A stretch of DNA of 64,000 bases, taken from Acanthochromis polyacanthus. Lineage: Eukaryota > Chordata > Actinopteri > Pomacentridae. Under the pieces are notes generated by a model, which worked only from the letters and a program-made list of their open reading frames with translations, was not told where the DNA came from and did not search any database. This document shows, piece by piece, positions 52,530 through 63,846 of the stretch. Where the stretch lies: NCBI RefSeq assembly GCF_021347895.1, contig NC_067126.1, forward strand, positions 31,942,482 to 32,006,481, given 5' to 3'. Each line of letters begins with the position of its first letter. Within the stretch, counting starts at the first letter, position 1. The translations under genes were made by a program, and so were the position numbers.

Positions 52530-54322
52530 AGATTTTTTTTATTTTATTTTCCAAGAACAAACACGATCAATAAATAACATGATTTACATTTCATATTGCA
52601 CATTTTTTTTCAAGTTAAAATATTTAAATTCATACAGTCATTGATATTTTAAATACAGAGATATAGAGTTATAACAGAGACCCTAGGGACAAAAAGGCCG
52701 ATACATTTTCATTTAATTTCAGTGCCTGTTCATCAGCCCTTTCAAAGCCTCCATTATTAGGATTATTTTTTGAGTGGACCGTAAAGAAAAATGTTCTCCA
52801 TAATTAATTCTTCGATTCTGCACGGGAAAAAAAGCAGATCGTGATTTTTTTTCTTTTTGGACTGTTGGTGAATTTACACGCCAATTTTTTTGTAGCCTAC
52901 CGTGATGGTCGTTTTAGAGAAGTACATCCAGTGTTTTAACATGAAAAAACATTCAGCAAGTCACACACAAAAAAATAAATAAGAATAAAAAGAGAGAGGG
53001 GGGAAAAATGTGAAAAAATAGCCTACCAATCCACATTTTTCATGGTGCGTTTCCCCAGATCAATAATTCAGCTAATATCAGTAGGACTATCTGTGATATT
53101 TGCAAAATATTTAACGATTTACAGTTCACATGTTTTATAATTAACATATCGGTGATGTCCCAACAGGAACGAGTTATTTTTAAAAAAAGAAGCCATTTTT
53201 ACAGGCGCAGACAGATTGTAAAAGCCGGACTATTTTTGCCCTGAACTTTTGCTCAGTCCCGTCACTGTGAGTGAAGAGCTCCTATAGGGATTTACATACC
53301 TATGAAAATACTGGCTTGTTAGAATGAGGTTCAGCAATGTAAATAAAAAAGAGAGAGAGGCTGCTGGACATATCGAGGTATTTCCCTTCATCATCAACAC
53401 AGCAAAAAAAATACAACTAAAATCAAATCAGGGTGGCTCTTGGAAAGCTGCTTTAGTGTGTAATATTTCCCAGCCTCCATGTGTCAGATAGTATCCTCTC
53501 TCAGTGCATTCTGTGTACCAGCACTGTCGCTTTGTTCCAGCTCTTTTGTATGTCTAATGACTTCCCTCCGCGGGTTGTTAGCACTTGACAGCGGGTCTCA
53601 AAACGAGGAACTTTCTTACAGTCACGTATTCAAAGGAGCTCCATCTAGGTACATGATTGGCAATTTTTGTCATGATCCTCTCATTATTAACATAAAAATT
53701 GACACCAAAGACGCGCTGCAGAATTAGATGCACCTTCTAAGCTGATTAGGGGTGTCCCCACAGAGCACAGGCTGGGTGTTGGAGAAGCTATTGCTGCCAA
53801 AAAATCTCAGTTTATTAGGCCTAGTGAAGAAAGATATGCTGCTGGGCAAAAAGAAAGCAGGGAGGGGGGAAAAAGCAGACCTTCTGCTATCTAAATTTAG
53901 ATGGCATAATTAGTTTGGGTTTTAGAACCAAAAGCTGAGTTGGTCACGTTGGAGTTTGGACATGTGAGCCGCAGAAATATGTGTGGAAATTATAGAAAAT
54001 AATTTAAAATGTCACACTGATTGAGGCATGAGAGCAGACGGAATTAAATAAATGGTTTGTTATTTTTTTCCTCCCAAATATGTGAGTTAATTACACATTA
54101 AACTGGGTCCAACACAAGCCTTTAGAAAAGTTGTGTGTGAGTTGAAAAATTTTAGATGTCGCAGAGTGTTTTTGAAATTGAACCAGAATGGATCTCCATG
54201 TGTGTGTTGGTGTGTGTTTCCAGTGCTGCCTCACTGCTTCCCTCAGGTGTGATCTTTAAAATAGGCCTATCCCCTAAAGTAGGACTATAGAGCAAAATAG
54301 GAAACGGTGGCTGTGTGATGAG
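52530..54322 (-). other. evx2: Probable evx2 3'UTR region
   Basis: Non-coding DNA directly past the evx2 stop. On the gene strand AATAAA occurs at 53811-53816 (about 510 bases after the stop) and again in a T-rich stretch near 52530-52550. The UTR therefore ends at one of these; length is not decided by sequence alone. Confidence 0.35.
53811..53816 (-). terminator. evx2: Candidate evx2 polyadenylation signal
   Basis: TTTATT on the plus strand, AATAAA on the gene strand, in a plausible distance from the stop codon. Confidence 0.35.
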
Positions 54323-54937
54323 TTATCTGTTAAGTGAACTTTCTTCTCGTTGGTCTGGTGACGGGACTGAGGTTTTGCTGAGGACAGCGGCAGAATACGG
54401 CAAAAATCCACTCTCGGATCTTTGCCCGGAAGCTGTGCAGGTAAAGTCAGCGCTGGCGCTCCTGGAGCCCAGCGCGCTGGCCGCCTGGCTGCTGTGGCAG
54501 CTCAGACACGAACAAGGCCCGGTGGCGGACGGAGCGCTCACCGCCGCCGCCGCGGCTGCAGCCGCCGCTGCCGCTGACGCCGCCGCCGAGCTGTTGAGGC
54601 CTGCGGGCGACTGGTAGAGTCCCGGGTGCCTGAAGCTGCACAGGAGCTCTGGCCGCGAGTAGGGGTGGGAGAGCGCCCGGAAGGTATCGAGGGGCCGGAT
54701 GGAGGTGGCGAAAGGTGACGAGGCGGCACCGGTGGCGGCGGCGGCTGCTGCTGCTGCGGTGACACCGACGTGCGGGTAGTAATGTAGAGGCATGTGCGAG
54801 TGGAAAGGGTAAGGTAGGCTCCCTGTAGCTGCCGCATGCGTCATCATGTAAGTGTAGAAGCTGGGGTCTGCCGGATGGGGCCAGGACATCGCCAAACGCT
54901 GCCTTTTATCCTTCATCCGCCTGTTCTGGAACCACAC
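54323..54937 (-). CDS. evx2: evx2 exon 3 (end of homeodomain to C-terminus)
   Basis: Acceptor TGTGTGCAG before 54937. Begins [11 protein letters not shown] (recognition helix with Q50 and N51) and ends at TAA 54325-54323. It is strongly GC-rich, unlike its surroundings, owing to alanine tracts encoded by mixed GCN codons. Confidence 0.98.
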   Translation of the reverse strand: MWFQNRRMKDKRQRLAMSWPHPADPSFYTYMMTHAAATGSLPYPFHSHMPLHYYPHVGVTAAAAAAAATGAASSPFATSIRPLDTFRALSHPYSRPELLCSFRHPGLYQSPAGLNSSAAASAAAAAAAAAAAVSAPSATGPCSCLSCHSSQAASALGSRSASADFTCTASGQRSESGFLPYSAAVLSKTSVPSPDQREESSLNR

Positions 54938-56405
54938 CTGCACACAGAGTCAAAACAAGGCCCATATTGAAGCTGCCATGTTGTTTTTAGCCTCTGAATT
55001 TAGACCTCTGGAGAGGGTGGTTCAGGAGAGACACTGAGACCTGCACTGACGGAAATGTTTCCTACAAATCTTCTGAAACTGGAGAGCTAAAACCTGCAAA
55101 TTTAGTCAATTAAATTCGTTAAAATGTTTTATTTTTTTGCAGGTGAATTTCCACGAATAGGGCTCTGAATGAAGTATACAGGCTGCAAAACGGTTGAATG
55201 GATCAGGGGGTCGCCAGAAATAAACCTCTTCTTTCATGCGCAAAGTAAAAATAACATGCTGCATTTTTGGAGATAACGTGTCACCTTTTTTCCAGCTGCA
55301 GTGCATTATTATAATTATTCATTTCATAGCCATATCTATGCACAAACACATGCACACCACACACACACACACACTGGACAGGAATTTGAGTCTTACCTTA
55401 ATTGTAGTTTCGGGCAGATTTAGCGCAGCGGCCAGCTCGCACCGTCTCGGTCTCGAAACGTAATTTTCCCTGTAAAACTCCTTTTCCAGTCTTCCGATTT
55501 GTTCTCTGGTGAAAGCAGTCCGATACCTTCTGACCTGGTCGCTGTTTGAATTGTTTGATCCTCCCGATGAATTACCGTTCATGTTCTGGAGGGAGTTGGA
55601 GCTGGAGTTGGAAGATCCAGAATTACTGTCTGAAAAACCTGCAAAATGGACGCAATCAAACAGTTAGTGGATTCGATAAAAATTGAAATAATGTGAAATA
55701 CTTACAGACGTGTGTGTGTGTTAGGGGGGCCTACAGTATATTTGACAGCTCAGTGATAATATAGCAGTAAAAAAAGAAATGCAAGTGTAAAAATATGTAG
55801 TTTTTGTATTAATAATATAGTAATAATGACAATAATATTATCATTATTATTATTAGTAATAATAATCATAATAATAACGACTTTATTTGTTTATTTGTGC
55901 TTTAAAGTGGATAAACAGTCCACTGTGATATTAATAAAAATGATTCACAGTGAAATCTGCTCGCACAGATCAAACCAAAGAGAAATGTGGAGTAAAATGA
56001 TCAAATCCTACCTTTGTTGTTTTCCTTGTGCTGACTCGGGGAGCGATGCGAGGGGCATCCCACCTCCACATCACTGTTAATATCTGATTCTTGCGAAACT
56101 TCGGAGTAAATGCTCATTTTCTTCCTGCTTTCCGACGAGGAAATCTCCGCCGACGAAGTGTTCTCGCTGTTGTGGTGCGTACCGAAAAGACTGTCAATTT
56201 CAAATTTGCTTTTGGTCGGGATGTCCCCAAGGTTTCCATGGAGAGAAGCCGAAGTTATTCTCGGGCTTAGCCGTCCGCCGTGCTGAGAGTTTTCCAGGGC
56301 CTCCAGCACTGAATTTCCAGGCGTGTCTGAGAGCCTCTTCCCGGCGACAGGACTGTGCAGACCTCTCTCCATCAATATCATCTCTTTTCTTATCCTCTCC
56401 ATCAT
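54323..56405 (-). CDS. evx2: Even-skipped homeobox protein Evx2, three coding exons
   Basis: Exons 56405-56012, 55638-55397 and 54937-54323 join to 1251 bases, 416 residues (mammalian EVX2 about 475; the difference lies mainly in Gly/Ala tracts). The start [19 protein letters not shown] is the family N-terminus, and no upstream in-frame ATG exists. A Ser/Asn-rich linker leads to the homeodomain at residues 167-226 ([11 protein letters not shown]... to [13 protein letters not shown]), with the intron between homeodomain residues 46 and 47, the usual Evx position. Then come the conserved [18 protein letters not shown] block, polyalanine runs at 273-280 and about 334-344, [11 protein letters not shown], and the C-terminal [15 protein letters not shown]. 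Evx2 is a nuclear DNA-binding regulator, mostly a repressor, active in spinal interneurons and posterior or appendage domains. Upstream it should face hoxd13 on the opposite strand. Confidence 0.98.
55341..55375. repeat. (CA)n repeat in evx2 intron 2
   Basis: On the evx2 strand this is a TG run that starts about 20 bases after the exon 2 donor. Confidence 0.85.
55397..55638 (-). CDS. evx2: evx2 exon 2 (linker and first 46 homeodomain residues)
   Basis: Acceptor CATTTTGCAG, donor AAG|GTAAGA. Encodes the Ser/Asn/Gly linker followed by the homeodomain from VRRYRTAF to PETTIK. Confidence 0.98.
55812..55882. repeat. AAT/ATT triplet repeat in evx2 intron 1
   Basis: Imperfect ATT/AAT trinucleotides in both polarities, within intron 1. 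Confidence 0.8.
56012..56405 (-). CDS. evx2: evx2 exon 1 (N-terminal region)
   Basis: From ATG 56405 to donor AAAG|GTAGGA. Contains the conserved [11 protein letters not shown] start, [13 protein letters not shown] and SDVEVGC motifs, which identify Evx2. Confidence 0.97.
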
Positions 56406-56580
56406 TAAGCCGCGCACAAAAAAGGGGGTGAAAAAAACAAAAACACACCAGCAGCACCACCACCACCTCCACCAGCAGCAGCAGCACGCTTGTCCAGAGG
56501 GCTGGAGCACCAATGAGTTGTGTCGGAGCTAAATCCGCATGCAACTCAGCGAGTGTGTCTAAATAACTGTCCGTAAAGCT

Positions 56581-56587
56581 TTTTATA
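56581..56587 (-). promoter_or_regulatory. evx2: evx2 TATA box
   Basis: On the gene strand GCTTATAAAAAG. A start 25-30 bases downstream (about 56551-56556) would give a 5'UTR near 150 bases. A second copy of the same GCTTATAAA word lies at 56759-56767 and may serve an upstream start. Confidence 0.55.
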
Positions 56588-57752
56588 AGCAAGACGCAAA
56601 AAATGAAAAGAATCTGAATGCAATCGACGAGCGACTGCTCAAAATGAGCCCTGCATCCTCCCCGGCAGCAGCAGAAATGTCATTCATCAAAAAGTGGTCG
56701 CTGTTCGTTGTTAAAATGCTCGGCTGACGTTGCTCCAATGATCATTTATTGTAACAGGTTTATAAGCAAATAAATAGGAGAGGGCTGTCACTTGATGATG
56801 GAGGCGGCCTTCGGTCAGACGAATAATATCCAAGTGGAGAGGAAGAGAGGAGTGAGGAGCGAGGTGCTTGTCCCTGGGTTGATCTCTGAGTCTGTTTTAG
56901 ATTGCTCTTGGGTTTGGCCTCTTGGGTGAAATTGACAGTCTGATTAATAAAATGAGCGGAGCAACATTTCCCTCTTCATTTAGGAATATTATTATGCTTT
57001 GATTCTCTATTGTTTGCCTCCTCTCTCTGCGCCCTCCCCCTCTGTAATCGTTGTTCTTTTATTTATCCCTCTTATTTCTATTTTTTTCTCCTTTTTTGCC
57101 ATTTCTGCGACTTAATCACTACGTGAAGTGCAGTGAGATTAAGGTGCAACGCTGTGACAAGAGATTAACAGTATTATTTTTCACTTATCGAGATCATGAT
57201 GAGGTGTTTTTCTTTTGTGTTTTGCTTCTTTTTGTTCGTTAATGACACGTTTTGATGTGCACATAATACCCACATTATTAGCCGACAACATTATACGCAC
57301 ACACACATTATATTTATGAATGCACGTAGAATAAAGCTTAAATGTATGAAAAGGAGGCCACTTTTGAAATATTATATTATAACTTAACGATCAATTATCA
57401 CATTTTCGCTCAATTAAATTTCGTTGCAGCTAATTCTTTGCATTTTCCTTGTTTGTTCCAATTGGCTTTCATGATTAATTTAACTGAATTACTCAGATTT
57501 AACGTCTTCCACATGAATATTTGGTGCTTTTAACAGAATCTAGTTATTTGCTCTCATTTGCTGTCCGCTCCTGTTCAGAACCCTTAATCAGCTGCATGAT
57601 AGTTAAGCTGTTTTTTTTAAAGAAAATTACATGCTCATGCTCCTCACATATTAACTCGATATGTAAAGACATAACAGCCATGCATGGACTCCCAGTTTCT
57701 CAGTGTGAAAAGACTTGAAGGCAGCATCAGTTTGTCTTCTGTGCGTCCTCTG

Positions 57753-57766
57753 GCGCCTCCTGCAGG
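57753..57766 (-). promoter_or_regulatory. CTCF-like motif upstream of evx2
   Basis: GCGCCTCCTGCAGG. On the minus strand it fits the CTCF core CCASYAGRKGGC with two mismatches. About 1.2 kb upstream of the evx2 TATA box. Confidence 0.35.
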
Positions 57767-57824
57767 TTTTAGTAATAATTGCTGCCAGTGATGGAAGCTG
57801 TTGAATAGAAGGTGTGAGCTGTGG

Positions 57825-57836
57825 TTCACCTGGTGG
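57825..57836 (-). promoter_or_regulatory. Second CTCF-like motif upstream of evx2
   Basis: TTCACCTGGTGG, minus-strand match to the CTCF core with two mismatches. 60 bases from the previous site and in the same orientation. Confidence 0.25.
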
Positions 57837-59617
57837 ACTGACATGTGTTTGTCCTGCTCTTTAGGAATGTTTTCTTGTGATTATTGTAGCAGTAGTGAAG
57901 CTAATGCATTTTGTAGTTTTAATGAATGAACTCCAAAGCCAGTTTAGAGGAGCTGGAGGCAGCTAAATGCAAATAGCCTATTATCTACCCACTATTTTTG
58001 CAATACTGATGAATATAATGGAATTAGCTTGGAACACAATCAACTGTTACCATAACACACAATATGACACTGAATAGTGACATATATAGTGACCTTACCG
58101 GGCTTGAAATGCAGGATATAGGATTATTAAGCTTGCCTTTTCCATATTAACAATTGTAATGTGCAGCTCATTTAAATGCCTTTCATCCCAATTAATCAAG
58201 AGTGTAAATGTAACTCATGCTAAAGTGTTTTTCCATTTTTTGAAAAGCAGTTTACCATGTTTTGCAACACACAGGATGAGACCAATTAATGAAATTTGCA
58301 CACAGGTATATGAAATCCAGGTTAAGTACACTCATCGTTTCACTATGTTTTGTATTTTTTTTGAATAAATATAACATTACCCTAAAAAAAGACACTCAAA
58401 TGATTTTCTTAGAGCTTTATGATTTTACATATAATTACATAATTTGCGTATGTACTGGATTCATGGTGCAGCTGATTGATCTTTTTTTTCTCTTGTTGTA
58501 AAATGAGTTTCAGGAAAAAGTGGGAGGCAGCTATTAGAAGATTTAAATATGCTCAGTATATGCCCATAATTGAGGTAAAACTCCAAAAAGCTTTGCATCT
58601 GAAGTGATTATCTTGATTGCATTTCATTTTAATTTCTTAATCTGACAGTGTCAGCTGAAAATAGAGCTTTATTTTAAGAGAAAGTCACTGCAAAAAGTTA
58701 GATGTACAGTATGTTGCTATTTTTGAAAATGACAAATCAAATTTTATGCCTCTTGTTCACTTTTTTTTCCTTTGGCCTGACTAAAGATAAATGTTTTACT
58801 GCTGCTAATCTTGTCAGTGATTCTTGTCTGATTTAAGACATAATGTTCTTAAGTTCATGATTTAATATAATGCTGTCATTTTATCAAAAGATTGCATTAT
58901 ATTCCTCATGATTGCCCTCACTGTTTGATTGAAACGTCTTAAAATATACAGAATTCTGCTCTAAAGTTACGGCTAGCATATTCACTTGTCAACGTCATGA
59001 TTCCCTTTCCTGAGACAAGTATATGTTTCTGTTATTATTACTATTATCCAACCGTGACACAGCATTTTAGTGAGGGAGTCTTTCCCTCACTCTTCTGCTG
59101 CATTTATACTTGGACATGAAGTGTTTCATGGATGACTTGAAGTGGCTCTCAAGCTGTTCGTCAGAGGCAGATTCATGGCACAGATGCATATGTTATGCTC
59201 TTCAGCTAAAATGTGCAGCTGCACTGAGAACACGAGTCAGTCACACTGACTTTACCGATACATATGTTAAAAACATTTGGGGTTTATAAATAGAAGCCTG
59301 CCTTTTTTTTTTAAACAGGGCCTGTCATAGTCAAAAGCAGTAGTGCTGATGAAAGATTACATGGTTTCTCAGCACTAATAGTAAGAATTGTCTTTTTCTG
59401 TGGCTCACAGTTATCCTTCTCTGTCATGTAAAGCCACCATCTGCAAAGTTTGCTGTTCAGCCTTCACAAAATGCTGCTAGTGTCTGCAAATGAGAGGTAC
59501 ACTTGGGGAAAATGAAGTGGAGCTGGCCGAAGAATTTCTTGACATACTTTCAGTTGGCTTTTCTCCTCATTAGGCGATTAAGGCCACAGATTTAGGCTAC
59601 AAAGGACCATATCTGCT

Positions 59618-59975
59618 CCTGGACAAGTTTCAAGTCATTTCTGGCACATTTTAACTCATTCTTAAACCTGTGATAGAATTTTGAGTTTTTTTGTCAAGTT
59701 TGAGTCATTTTGGACAAATTATGAGTGTCTCTGGACAATTTCAAGTCATTTTGAACACATTTAGAGTCATTTGCATCTTGATTTGGACAGATTTCAAGTC
59801 CTTCTGGATAGTCCCGAGCCATTATGGACAATATCTACGTCTGATCATTTTGGACAAATTTCAAGAGACTTTTTCTACAATTTTGAGTCATTTTGGATCA
59901 ATTTCGTTTTGCTTTGGTAAAATTTAAAGTGTATTTTGGATTTTTATATGTTTTTTGGACTCATTTTTGGACATA
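59618..59975. repeat. Degenerate tandem repeat (unit about 20-30 bp)
   Basis: Repeated variants of TTTTGGACAAATTTCAAGTC occur about a dozen times with variable spacing. Words recurring: GGACA, TTTCAAGTC, GAGTCATTTTGG. Copies are too diverged for recent expansion. The ORF across it is a by-product of the repeat. Confidence 0.65.
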
Positions 59976-61854
59976 AAGACAGTGGACATTGTCAGAGGTT
60001 TCGAGGTTATACTTAGTGACCTGTCCTTGTTCCCACTGAGTATTTCACTTTAGTGGTGAAGTTGTCATTTGTTTCAGTGTGTGCTGAAATTGATATTATG
60101 GGGAAACAACTTTCAAGCTCATTGAAAGCTATGTTTGTGATTTCAGTTTTAATTGGCTGGTCCCGATGATTTTTTTTTAGCTGTAAAAATACTCACATAC
60201 TATACTATTCAATACAAATACACCTAAAGATTCTTCACTGACGTCTATAAATGTAAATGTAAAACATAGTAGCCCATAAACTTTAATACATTTTAAAAAT
60301 CCTTTATTTATTAAGGACAATATACATGAATCAACATAAATATGCCGGTTTTGGCCAGACAGCTGATTTTCAAATAGTTATTCGTCAATATTATCTATAA
60401 CTAATGAAATGATGATCAAGAAATAAGAAACGTATGACTGTATGACTTCAAAGTTACAACAATAATAACAGAAGAGAAAACATTGATAAAATAATATAAC
60501 GGCATGCATAATTGAGTGTCAGTAATATTGCAGGGCAGTATAAAGCAATAAAAATGCATGAATGAGCAATACTGCCTACTGTTGCACGTATTAGCCATGC
60601 AGAGCAGTGAGCAATGGACCACAGGTAAAGAGTAAGATCTGACCGACCAGTTTAACAGAAACTGAATTAGAGAACTGTCTTGGAGAGAGACTTCATGTAA
60701 TATCTGCCTGAGAGTGCGAGTGTCTCACTGAAAATGAGCTGAAGAGACGTCTGAAACCTAGAAATAAAGGCTGACACAGATTACGTTTTGTTTAAAGAAC
60801 AAAATGACATGTTTCCTTTCACTTAGAGGCAAGACATTAAAAATACAAGTGTGCTAACAAGCCATAAAAGGCAATAATGGGCAATGAGAAGGGAGTGTGG
60901 TAGAGCTGTTGGAAATTGTTGTCATTACATGGCTAAGACACCTGTCAATGAAGCACAGAAGCTTTGCAGCTCATTTCTCTGTGATAGTTGGTATTTATTT
61001 TGTAGAATGATAACTTTCAAATTCAGCTGTAGCTCCAGAACATGGTAGAAGCTGTGAGACTGTAAGAAGGTTGGGAGTTTTCCCTGCTAGCCTCAGTAGA
61101 ACCACTTTTCTTGGACTCAGTGTTCCTCTAGTGGTTGTTGATGGAGTTGCAACTGAAGGCTTTAATATGGCTGACAGGTGGAACTTTTACCTTTATAAAA
61201 GCTTCCATTCACACTGCATTTTTTTCTGTCTGCCAAGCATACTAATATTTGGATATTTTATTTACGGAAGCATTTAAGATGAATTCATTAAGGCACATAT
61301 ATGAAAAGGAAAGTGTTACGAATGCTAGTAAAACAAATGTTAGTTGGTGAAATAAACATATGATCCATAGTTAGAGGTTTTAAACTCTTGCCTAGCTTTT
61401 AACTGATTGCTGGTAATAGATGATCAGTTAAAATATTTTATATGAATGAGATAAAATATGCAGTCAGAGCTGCAACCGCCAAGCTCAGTTAATTCAATCT
61501 AAAGTGATTCATTCAACCAGCTATCTATAACTAAATGCTGCTGATCCATAGCAAAGCATGGCTAATTCTATTATGAGAAGCAAGAGCATGTAAATACTGG
61601 ATGGGATCATTTTATGTCTCACAGGTTCTTTAGGTAATAAATATGAACAGCCACTTGTTATATTTTGTAGATATTGTGTTAATGTAAGTTACTGGTAGGA
61701 AGCAGTTTATTGATTTCAATCCTTTGTGCTGCTAGAAAGAAACGGATCAAGACTGGATGGAGCCGTGGCAAACTGTCCAGTATCACTCACAAAATGCATG
61801 ATTGTTTGTTGTGACAAAGCCAATTGTTTTTTAATGATTCCGTCATAGAAAAGC

Positions 61855-61945
61855 ATAGATACATAGATGGATAGATACTTTATTGTGATTCACAACATGA
61901 GGAATGAAATGCAGTACTCAGCCCTGTTGAAACAGTACTAATGAT
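61855..61945. mobile_element. Possible 3' tail of a fish retroelement
   Basis: GATACATAGATGGATAGATACTTTATTG followed by degraded sequence resembles the GATA-repeat plus TACTTTATTGAT tail very common in fish genomes. Only the tail is visible; the family cannot be named. Confidence 0.3.
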
Positions 61946-63834
61946 CAAATAATAAATCTGGTCTTTACATAGCTATGTCTTCTATCTTTTGTCCACAGTT
62001 CTAAATTCAGGGCAGACAAATAACAAGATATTGTGAATCTTTGCAGCTGTGAAGTTGTTGTGAGTGGCAATAACAAAATATCTAAAAAAAAAAAAAAGAA
62101 ACTATGCAGGAGTGAATTGCACCTGTGATGCTATGATGACCAAAGCTGAAAATATCTACTTTGTCAACTGTAGCGGAGAGAGTAAAGGAGTCAAAGAATA
62201 GTGTTTGTGCACATTTAATCCTGATTATTTCACTTGAAAACACTGCAGCCCATTTGCCAAGCAGTGTAGTGGTTTATATATTAAGGTACGTCGTTACACA
62301 AAGCTTGCATGCTACAACATAAAGTGGAGACAGATACCAGAGTTTACAAAATAAGGCTTTTATTTCAATAAGTAAATACTTTGAGTTCACATCTTGGGTA
62401 TAAAATGCAAACAAATAAGCAGATGTGAAAGTACGGTGAGCTCCAGCAGCAATAGAGCAGTGAAATGCAAGTCACACCTTCCCAGGTGTTGACAATGACG
62501 CTCATTCACCAGCCAAACACTTAGACTGCTGCTGCAAGGCCAACAGGGGTGCAAAAGAGCTGAACACAACTCTGACAAATAATACAACATAAAGATATGA
62601 AACTTCCACTGGGGTTGGTGTAGAAATCCATCATAGTGAGCATCTGGTTTCTTTAGCTGCTTTATTGCTCTGTGCTCATTCAGTTGAAAGTGCAAACTGA
62701 ATCCTTCACTCCTTGAACTTCACTTCATAATTGCAGCTGAGTACAGACAGCTCCACCCTCAAAAAACCCAACAGGGTGCAGTTATTTTGACAAATGCAGA
62801 TGTAGAAAGACATTGCAAGCTAAATAGCTAAAATTGGAGGAAAAAATAGCAGCTGTGTGTTGTGCTCATTATTATCGTTTGTGTGTGCCTGTTTATATGT
62901 GATCCATTACAGGTTTATTGGTTTATATTGTTAAATATTTTAATATTTAATAAGATGAAATGTTTTCAGTGATGGATATGGATCAGAGGGAATTGTGGCT
63001 TTTGTTCTGAACCGCATTTATTCAGGAAACCAGTGGTTAAATATTAACTGAACATATAAAGACTGAACATGAAAATGGAGGTAAATCAGACTTGAATTGC
63101 AAATCTGGAGAAAGCTTGCATTTTCTATACACTGAACTCATGACGAAACGGCTAAAGTGAGGAACGTAGAACACAAGTGATTCAGGATTGAGTCTGAGCT
63201 TGTATTACGTTAGCAGTTGCTACATCTAAACCACAGAGACGGAGCCAAATATCTCAATATTCAATTCAAAATAAAATGTACAGAGGACACAAAGTTATTC
63301 AAAATATGTAGATTGTGGAGTTGAATGATTCAAAATGTATGTAACACTGTATACATTTAGTTATTTAACTCATAGGGCTTTATAATCCTGTTTAATAATG
63401 AGTTAAAACTAATGTTTCGCTGCTGCCAGGCCACTTAACCAATGGGCTTATGTGTGAGGCCAAACCGTTATATAAATATGAGCATTTTAGATTTCATTCC
63501 AGCATTTTTACTCATTAAATCAAGAGTAGAAGAATTGTTGCATTGTGATGGGAAGAAGACTCAAAGCTGGGACTAATTTGTGGAGACTAGTTCAGGAATG
63601 TGATGCGACTGTAACATTCTACATCTGTTTAGTTTGTGTAGAAGAGAAGGTTTCAGTTACTTTAACCAGAATCAAACACGTCTGATCCTGATGTCAACAT
63701 CCAGCGGATCTGAACAAAATAATTGGTAACACATTGTGTCCCAGTGCTGACTGAAGCTGTGGTTTTCTCATGCATGTATTTTGTCAAAGCAGCTTGGCCT
63801 TTGTGTTCGTGGGTTTCTTTCCTTGAGTGAGAGG

Positions 63835-63846
63835 GCCATCTAGTGG
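63835..63846 (-). promoter_or_regulatory. CTCF consensus motif near hoxd13 side
   Basis: GCCATCTAGTGG; on the minus strand CCACTAGATGGC, an exact match to CCASYAGRKGGC. HoxD boundaries between Evx2 and the 5' Hoxd genes carry CTCF sites in mammals. Confidence 0.45.

Noticed and set aside
56001..56513. N-terminally extended evx2 frame
   Set aside because: The extension begins at a TTG codon, has no ATG, and its Cys/Trp-rich residues come from the CAG/CCA-rich leader. The family start is ATG 56405.
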